A DNA stretch of 11,914 nt from JANRLJ01 sp034437895 (GTDB lineage: Bacteria > Chloroflexota > Anaerolineae > Aggregatilineales > Phototrophicaceae). Of this stretch, positions 7,376-11,914 are shown in pieces (the stretch's first letter is position 1; every line of letters begins with the position of its first letter). The translations under genes and the position numbers were made by a program. A model generated the notes under the pieces. That model saw only the letters and a program-made list of their open reading frames with translations. It was not told the DNA's origin and did no database searches. The DNA lies in the NCBI GenBank assembly GCA_034437895.1, contig DAOTTO010000460.1, forward strand, positions 1 through 11,914, given 5' to 3'.

Positions 7376-7509
7376 AGGACTTTCGCTCACGCATTTACCC
7401 CACCCAAAATCCCCTCCCCATTGCATGGAGAGGGGACTTCAAGATGCGTTTTTCTCCCCCTCTCCAAGTATTGGAGAGTGGGCCGGGGGGTGAGGTAAGC
7501 GAAAGTCCT
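7376..7509. repeat. MITE-like foldback element with terminal inverted repeats
   Basis: The ends are inverted copies: AGGACTTTCGCT at 7376-7387 against its exact complement at 7498-7509. Both continue inward as TACC(C/T)CACCC, interrupted on the left by an extra CACGCATT. Inside are two more palindromes: 7411-7435 (CCCCTC...GAGGGG with an inner CCAT/ATGG) and 7460-7478 (CTCTCCAA-GTA-TTGGAGAG). The C/G-rich core resembles the CCTCACCCCC-GGCCCC-type intergenic palindromes widespread in Chloroflexota and cyanobacteria. There is no ORF for a transposase, so it would move in trans if at all. No clear target duplication is visible. It ends 17 bases before the start codon at 7527, and the ribosome site there lies just outside the element. 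Confidence 0.65.
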
Positions 7510-7526
7510 GAAGAGGAGACTAAAAC

Positions 7527-7829
7527 ATGAACGATTCCGAGATCACACAAGCGCTTGATAAACTTGGGGAATCCGCCCCGGAGATTATGGCATCCCTTGG
7601 GGATGAATTTACCTATCGTCAATTTCTCCGTGCGCTGATGGATGGTCAGAAACACGCCTATATTGACTTATTGAAAGCCAACTATCATCGGGATGACCCA
7701 TTCGATGCCGCTCAGCAGCTGGTTGGCAAACGGCTCAAGAAGATGGCAGAAGGAGTGGGTTTTCATCGGCATGAAGGTGGCAAAGACGAGAGCATCTTTG
7801 GTCGTGAAACGCTCAGGATTACCTATTGA
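7527..7829 (+). CDS. Hypothetical 100-aa helical protein, possibly C-terminally frameshifted
   Basis: I do not recognise this family. The protein is mostly charged helices (for example FLRALMDGQKHAYIDLLKAN at residues 32-51, then DPFDAAQQLVGKRLKKMAEG, residues about 57-76) with no signal peptide or membrane segment, so it is expected in the cytoplasm. AGGAG at 7514-7518 lies eight bases before the ATG, a good site just outside the MITE-like element. The end is odd: the frame stops after GRETLRITY, but one base out of frame the sequence continues after LR as LPIDASALESYAGMSASG to a stop at 7875. Removing one base near 7816 would give a smooth longer protein of about 115 residues. This suggests a frameshift mutation, an assembly error, or a real short form. 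It precedes the S74 membrane protein by 133 bases with no strong terminator between. Confidence 0.6.
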   Translation: MNDSEITQALDKLGESAPEIMASLGDEFTYRQFLRALMDGQKHAYIDLLKANYHRDDPFDAAQQLVGKRLKKMAEGVGFHRHEGGKDESIFGRETLRITY

Positions 7830-7962
7830 CGCTAGTGCACTGGAAAGCTATGCCGGGATGTCAGCCAGTGGGTGACGTGGCTCAATCCACCGCCGGGGGA
7901 TGCGAGGGCGGGGCATTCTAACGATAAGCCTTGATCTTCACCTGTTGAAAAGGATAAATATT

Positions 7963-8784
7963 ATGTCCGAAACAAAACTAGCGCGCGCTAAAGAGATGAT
8001 TCAAGAGAAGCGTTACGAAGAAGCACGAACGCTTTTGAAGACCATTAATCACCCAACTGCAACAAAATGGCTCGCTAAGTTAGAAGAAATTACCCCACCA
8101 GAGCCAGAAGAGGATGAGATCGTTCCACCTTCGTTACCAAGTCGTGAACCTGTGATAGTGTCGTGGATGACCGTCGCTGGCGCACTTGTAATGGTTGTGC
8201 TGCTAATTATGGTCGTCTATCAGCAAATACAACTCAATAACCTGTTACAAGTTGTTGGTGTGCTTGGGACAGATCTTACTTCGGTTCGCACATTGAACGC
8301 GACAAATGACGGCAACACCTTAGTCTCGCGGGTTGAAACACTTGAGACAGATATCGCAGAACTCGTTACTGTGGTTAACTCGCACGCTACGGATATTAAC
8401 AGCTTGTCTTTTGATCTAAGGTCAGTCGCTTCCGTAGCAGATAATGCAAACCGTTATGCCCATGAGCATGGATTTTCGGATATAGGCTTGAAGACAGACA
8501 TTTCTGAGATCGACAGCCCGTTAGAGCGCATCCTATCGGTCAGGGGCATCTTCTTCATGTGGAATGGCAGCGCGTTTCCCGATCTCAACCTTGAAACCGG
8601 ATATGACTATGGGGTACTTGCTCAAGAAGTCAGAGATGTTTTCCCGGAGCTAGTGACGCCTGACCCAGCGACGGGTTTGCTTCGTGTCGATTATGATGGT
8701 CTCATTCCCGTAATCATTGAAGCCATTCGAGAGCAGCAACAGCAAATCGACGAACTACAAGAATTATTTACTGGACTTGATTAG
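7963..8784 (+). CDS. Membrane-anchored S74 intramolecular chaperone (self-cleaving) protein
   Basis: A 273-aa protein with four parts. Residues 5-43 are a charged helical pair resembling one TPR unit (ARAKEMIQEKRYEEARTLL). A Pro/Glu-rich linker spans 44-63 and one transmembrane helix about 64-86. A helical, coiled-coil-prone stretch runs 87-165. From about 170 comes a peptidase S74/endosialidase intramolecular chaperone domain. Its signature is SDIGLK with S172 and K177, the Ser-Lys dyad at the five-residue spacing of phage endosialidases and animal MyRF, followed by YGVLAQEVRDVFPELV, VDYDGLIPVIIEAI and a terminal coiled coil EQQQQIDELQELF. By analogy it should trimerise and cut itself before S172. 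The helical head would be cytoplasmic and the S74 part outside, or the reverse; the sequence does not settle this. ATG 7963 is chosen for AAAGGA at 7948-7953; an upstream in-frame start at 7900 lacks support. It is more AT-rich by eye than the sugar genes. Confidence 0.85.
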   Translation: MSETKLARAKEMIQEKRYEEARTLLKTINHPTATKWLAKLEEITPPEPEEDEIVPPSLPSREPVIVSWMTVAGALVMVVLLIMVVYQQIQLNNLLQVVGVLGTDLTSVRTLNATNDGNTLVSRVETLETDIAELVTVVNSHATDINSLSFDLRSVASVADNANRYAHEHGFSDIGLKTDISEIDSPLERILSVRGIFFMWNGSAFPDLNLETGYDYGVLAQEVRDVFPELVTPDPATGLLRVDYDGLIPVIIEAIREQQQQIDELQELFTGLD

Positions 8785-8799
8785 CGATAACCGTCGCTA
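8782..8799. other. Hairpin at the stop codon of the S74 gene
   Basis: TAGCGA (8782-8787, beginning with the stop codon) pairs with TCGCTA (8794-8799) around TAACCG. No T-run follows, so it is not a classical terminator and the helicase gene 43 bases on could be co-transcribed. Similar words, TTAGCG and GTCGCTA, also stand just after the helicase gene (10832-10837 and 10853-10859), so the helicase gene is bracketed by related motifs. Confidence 0.35.
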
Positions 8800-8842
8800 C
8801 GCCAAACGATGCGATCATATGGTGTAAAGAAAAGAAGATACA

Positions 8843-10828
8843 ATGCCAATACCCGCACAGAATGACTTTCTACTTCCTTTCTTGAAGCTCCTCAATAATG
8901 GGCAGTCCATCACCCGCTCACACACGCTCTTCCGACTGGCAAAACACTTCGGCATCAGCGAAGAAGAAGCGCAAGCCATGAGCGGCAGCCAGTTCACGCT
9001 GGTCAGCCGTGTGGCATGGTGCGATGTGTATTTTGTCAAAGCGGGATTGGTTGATAAACGCCAGCATCACGCCGAGAGTATGCAGGACGAATTTAGGATT
9101 ACAACACTCGGCATCCGTGAACTCAACAAACGCCCGGAAAAAATTACCGTTGGTTACTTACAGGGCTTTTATCGTGGCAAAGTCCATCGCGGTGCGGGTT
9201 CGGATGACACAACGAGCGATGCGGAACTCCTGCTGTATGAAGCCTTCGAAAAGCTGCCCGATTCCTTCACCGTCCTCCATTCCGTCAAATGGTTTGCCCG
9301 CACGCTCGGCACCGTTGGGGAGATTGACTTCCTCATTGCCCATCCCGATTATGGTGTGTTGATTATGGAAGTCAAAGGCGGCGCGATTCAGGTCGAGAAA
9401 GGACACTGGTTCAGCGGAAAACACGAGATCAAAGACCCGTGTGAACAGGCGGAGCGTAATCGCAGAGCATTACATGATTGGTTGGCAGACGATCCACGCA
9501 CCAAAGGCATCGCCTTCGCCCTGTTTCCAGCGGTTGCCCTGCCAGACTCGCGTGTTGCGGGTCACATCCGCCCCGATTGCCCGCAGGACATCTTCATCGA
9601 CATCACCCATCTGCATGATCTCGAAAATCGCTTGCTTTCGATCTTCACCTATTGGAAGTCGCACGCCGACGCACGCAATGACAGGATGGGTGGCAAACGT
9701 GCTGTCGAAGCGCTGGTGCAACTGCTTGTCCCTACGCGCAGTTTACAACCGCGGATCACCGATTTATTCGCGCAGGAAAATCGTAAGATCGAAGCACTCA
9801 CCCAACAGCAGTTTAAAATCCTCAACATCCTGCGTTATCAAAAACGCGCTGCCATTATCGGTGGCGCTGGCACCGGTAAAACGCTGCTGGCGATTGAGAA
9901 AGCTGCCCAACTTGCCGCGAGCGGGCTGCGCGTCCTGTTTGTCTGCTATAACACCAATCTGGCGAAGTGGATCAGCGGGCGGCTTCAGCATCCACAGATT
10001 GATGTGTTCACCTTCCATGCCCTCGTCGGACACATGGTTAACCGTGCGCGTATCCCGATGCCGCGCACACGCACCTGGGATGAATTTGATGCCATCGCCC
10101 CGGATGCGCTGATGGATGCGCTTGGTGTCTTACACGCACCAGATGCCGATCCAAGTCTGCTGTATGATGCGATCATCGTTGATGAAGGGCAGGACTTTCA
10201 GGATATATGGTGGATTGGCCTTCTGGATACGCTCAAGGATGCCGAAACGGCTGTATTCTACGTCTTCTTCGACGATAACCAGCGCATTTTCACGCAGATT
10301 AGCAATATCCCGATGGATAATGCTCCGCTTTATCTGGATGAAAATCTCCGCAATACGCAGCACATTCATGAGCGGCTCAAGCCCTATTCCCGCGATGCCG
10401 ACGTTCAATGTATTGGGCCACAAGGTCGTCCGGTGGAAATTATTCCGGCAGCGGATAAAAATGCTGAACGCCGTGAGCTTCAGCGCGTCTTACACCGGTT
10501 GGTCAACGAGGAAGGTGTTCCAGCCGAGCATATCGTTGTACTCACCCCGTCCGGCGAGAAGCGCAGTCAATGGAAAAATGATGACCAGCTTGGTAACTTT
10601 ATCGTTACCTGGCAGCTCGACACTGAAATGCAGATGGCGGCGCGGATATGTACGATCTACAGCTACAAGGGGTTGGAAAGCGCGGTAGTGATTTTGACCG
10701 AGCTTCACGCCTTGCGCCCTGAAATAGCAGATCAACTCCTTTATGTTGGACTATCTCGCGCTCGCCATCACGCCATCGTCATCGGTGATTTGCCTGCGGT
10801 AGCAAACAATGTCATACAGAGAGAGTGA
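8843..10828 (+). CDS. Mrr-N-like / NERD nuclease / SF1 helicase fusion
   Basis: A 661-aa soluble protein with three regions. Residues 1-95 resemble the Mrr N-terminal winged helix: NDFLLPFLKLL, then VSRVAWCDVYFVKAGLVDK, then FRITTLGIREL. Residues about 125-245 form a NERD domain with the PD-(D/E)XK-type active site GEIDFL (E160, D162) and MEVKGG (E176, K178). Residues about 315-655 are a superfamily I helicase: Q-motif at LTQQQFKIL, Walker A GGAGTGKT (340-347), Walker B VDEGQD (446-451), DDNQ (477-480), ENLRN (500-504), IYSYKGLES (605-613) and YVGLSRAR (634-641) with arginine finger R639. All key residues are present, so it should be active. The combination suggests DNA recognition, ATP-driven translocation and cleavage, as in restriction or phage defence; the target is unknown. 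A purine-rich AAAGAAAAGAAG precedes ATG 8843. It may be co-transcribed with the S74 gene 58 bases upstream. Confidence 0.88.
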   Translation: MPIPAQNDFLLPFLKLLNNGQSITRSHTLFRLAKHFGISEEEAQAMSGSQFTLVSRVAWCDVYFVKAGLVDKRQHHAESMQDEFRITTLGIRELNKRPEKITVGYLQGFYRGKVHRGAGSDDTTSDAELLLYEAFEKLPDSFTVLHSVKWFARTLGTVGEIDFLIAHPDYGVLIMEVKGGAIQVEKGHWFSGKHEIKDPCEQAERNRRALHDWLADDPRTKGIAFALFPAVALPDSRVAGHIRPDCPQDIFIDITHLHDLENRLLSIFTYWKSHADARNDRMGGKRAVEALVQLLVPTRSLQPRITDLFAQENRKIEALTQQQFKILNILRYQKRAAIIGGAGTGKTLLAIEKAAQLAASGLRVLFVCYNTNLAKWISGRLQHPQIDVFTFHALVGHMVNRARIPMPRTRTWDEFDAIAPDALMDALGVLHAPDADPSLLYDAIIVDEGQDFQDIWWIGLLDTLKDAETAVFYVFFDDNQRIFTQISNIPMDNAPLYLDENLRNTQHIHERLKPYSRDADVQCIGPQGRPVEIIPAADKNAERRELQRVLHRLVNEEGVPAEHIVVLTPSGEKRSQWKNDDQLGNFIVTWQLDTEMQMAARICTIYSYKGLESAVVILTELHALRPEIADQLLYVGLSRARHHAIVIGDLPAVANNVIQRE

Positions 10829-10860
10829 GAGTTAGCGCGGAATAATTGCTTTGTCGCTAT

Positions 10861-11163
10861 GTCGTCGATCCAGACAGGATTGACGACTACAAACGCACGA
10901 CAGGTGCGTTTGGTCGGCATGGTTGACCGTACCGACGCGCTGGACGACACCCGTAGGGTCGTTCAGCGGTGCTGCGCGTGAGCGCGGCGCATCAGCCTCA
11001 CGGGCGCTTGACGTGCCAGCGTTTTAGCTGGCGACCACCTCAGCCGGGGCTACACCAGACGTGTGTGCTACCCTGCTGCTCCGCCCCCCATGTGAAACAC
11101 TTCTAGTTGGCTGAGGTGGTTCGGCGTTGCTTGGCAACGCTGGCGCTGCTGCGAGGCAGCGCC
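10861..11163 (+). ncRNA. Candidate large structured RNA (hairpin array)
   Basis: About 300 bases without a credible gene form a chain of stems. They are 10861-10871/10877-10887 (11 bp), 10890-10898/10904-10912 (9 bp), 10913-10936 (5+4 bp), 10938-10968 (10 bp plus CCC-GTA-GGG), and 10969-10990 (9 bp closed by the GNRA loop GTGA). Next come 11015-11020/11027-11032 (6 bp), 11122-11130/11134-11142 (9 bp) and 11142-11149/11156-11163 (8 bp). A 12-bp perfect long-range helix joins 11034-11045 to 11109-11120 and encloses a 63-base domain. At least six pairs are G-T, which pair only if the + strand is transcribed (one C-A points the other way), and the GNRA loop exists only on that strand. It lies between convergent genes and could be an RNA gene, the 3' end of the helicase transcript, or a structured repeat; no known class is recognised. 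A weak TAGCG/CGCTA stem (10833-10859) precedes it. Confidence 0.45.
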
Positions 11164-11168
11164 CTGTA

Positions 11169-11914
11169 TTACGCGGAGTCATCCCCAGAACCATCTTCAT
11201 TGAATTTGCTCCCCACTATACGTCTTTGATAGGTGAGTGCATTGTCGATATAAAGATCAATCAGGTGAAAATAATAGGGATAGACTGTATATTGCTTGAG
11301 GCGCACAAACTTAACACTCATCGCATTCAGCATAGAGCGTATGTCAAATTTCTCTGCACCCTGATACACGGCGAAACGTCTTACCCGATGTGCCCGCGCT
11401 TGAACCGAATCCATTGGATTGGTGTCTCCAACGACATAGCTTAAATCTTGCGGTGCATACCAGATACCTCGGTATATTCCGACAAGTTCATCTTCACGCA
11501 CACCCGCAAACTTGCCAACTTTCTTGTACAGTTCTTGTAGATCCTTCCTTCTGTTGACCCCCAGAATTTCTCGAATGCGTTCGATATGTTCTTCACTGGT
11601 CAGTGCCCTGAAGGTTATCTCGTCAAATTGAGACTTTAGCTCATCTAAGAATGCATCGTACTCCTGGAGGGCATAATACAGCTCTACAGCCTTACGATGC
11701 GGTTTTTTTTGGGTCTCGGTAGTAGCTTTGGCTGCTGAATATAACCTCTCATGAGCAGCATATCTTCTGAGAGCGCAGGATCTTCAATCAGAGTGTCGTA
11801 GTGTGCTGCCAGTTTCAATTCATCTAGCGAAAATGACTGGTTGTATTCTTCAGTACGCCGCAGAATCTCCTCATATTCGTAGAGAAGAGCCTCATGTGCA
11901 TCCTCAATATCTAC
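11169..11914 (-). pseudogene. Unrecognised gene, cut by the edge and frameshifted
   Basis: Reading the - strand from 11914, one frame is open with no start and reads a charged helical sequence (EDAHEALLYEYEEILRRTEE, LDELKLAAHYDTLIEDPALSE) until a stop at 11684-11686. The adjacent frame is open from 11783 to the stop at 11169-11171 and continues in similar style (KAVELYYALQEYDAFLDELK, EEHIERIREILGVNRRKDLQ, then GIYRGIWYAPQDLSYVVGDT). It has no ATG, GTG or TTG before a GTG at 11501, so that frame is not an independent gene. A -1 shift between about 11705 and 11780 joins them. A missing T near 11764 would give the smooth reading ALSEDYAAHERLYSAAK; the A8 run (T8 on +, 11703-11710) is the other candidate. 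Helical, likely cytoplasmic; family not recognised. It may be a pseudogene, a sequencing error, or a frameshifted product. Confidence 0.5.

Noticed and set aside
7900..7962. Upstream in-frame extension of the S74 protein
   Set aside because: No ribosome site precedes it, whereas AAAGGA is well placed before the ATG at 7963, where a natural helical N-terminus begins.
9441..10112. 223-aa + strand open frame within the nuclease-helicase gene
   Set aside because: It is an out-of-frame shadow rich in Ser, Arg and Pro without domain character; the main frame carries all helicase motifs across the same bases.
10116..10688. 190-aa + strand open frame inside the helicase gene
   Set aside because: Another out-of-frame shadow; the overlapping main frame encodes helicase motifs II to V.
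10861..11163. Hairpin array considered as an integron attC site, group II intron end or retron RNA
   Set aside because: No integrase or reverse transcriptase gene is in the window, no attC-type core site or intron domain V signature is visible, and there are many independent hairpins instead of one cruciform.
11127..11444. 105-aa + strand open frame over the right-hand region
   Set aside because: It begins inside the hairpin array and runs antisense to a longer, better-composed - strand frame; no ribosome site.

Overview
The window looks like a chromosomal segment of a moderately GC-rich, Shine-Dalgarno-using bacterium, most plausibly a member of the Chloroflexota (Anaerolineae-like). This rests on gene content and style: a membrane-anchored binding protein next to a binding-protein/VWA lipoprotein, a Uma2-type nuclease, a GT4/epimerase pair, and gene gaps filled with short heptamer-like repeats and GC-rich palindromes of the kind common in Chloroflexota and cyanobacterial genomes. 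The assignment is an inference, since there is no rRNA or other marker gene here.

Left part (1-2745, + strand): a 300-base non-coding stretch with tight stem-loops and a short-period repeat, a 78-aa acidic single-pass membrane protein, then a two-gene sugar module. The module is an extended-SDR UDP-sugar 4-epimerase whose stop codon overlaps the start of a GT4 glycosyltransferase. Together they probably supply and transfer a UDP-hexose or UDP-HexNAc in cell-surface glycan synthesis.

Centre-left (2754-4173, - strand): a Uma2-family PD-(D/E)XK protein lies downstream of a Bax inhibitor-1/YccA-type membrane protein, with a terminator-like hairpin between them and a TATAAT box in front of each. 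A divergent intergenic region (4174-4402) leads to the next unit.

Centre (4403-7318, + strand): two consecutive extracytoplasmic proteins. The first is a signal-anchored binding-protein-like protein, the second a lipoprotein that fuses a binding-protein-like domain to a VWA domain with an intact MIDAS. They probably form one surface complex of unknown ligand. A foldback (MITE-like) element with inverted ends follows at 7376-7509.

Right part (7527-11914) has an accessory character: a 100-aa orphan protein that may have lost its C-terminal end by frameshift; a membrane protein joining a cytoplasmic helical segment, one transmembrane helix, a coiled coil and a self-cleaving S74 chaperone domain with its Ser-Lys dyad intact; and a 661-aa fusion of an Mrr N-terminal-like winged helix, a NERD nuclease domain and an SF1 helicase, a plausible restriction or defence enzyme. 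Downstream of it, about 300 non-coding bases hold at least seven consecutive hairpins plus a 12-bp long-range helix. Most of the wobble pairs there are G-U only if the + strand is transcribed, so it is a candidate structured RNA or a highly structured repeat. The window ends in an unrecognised - strand gene that is cut by the edge and broken by a -1 frameshift.
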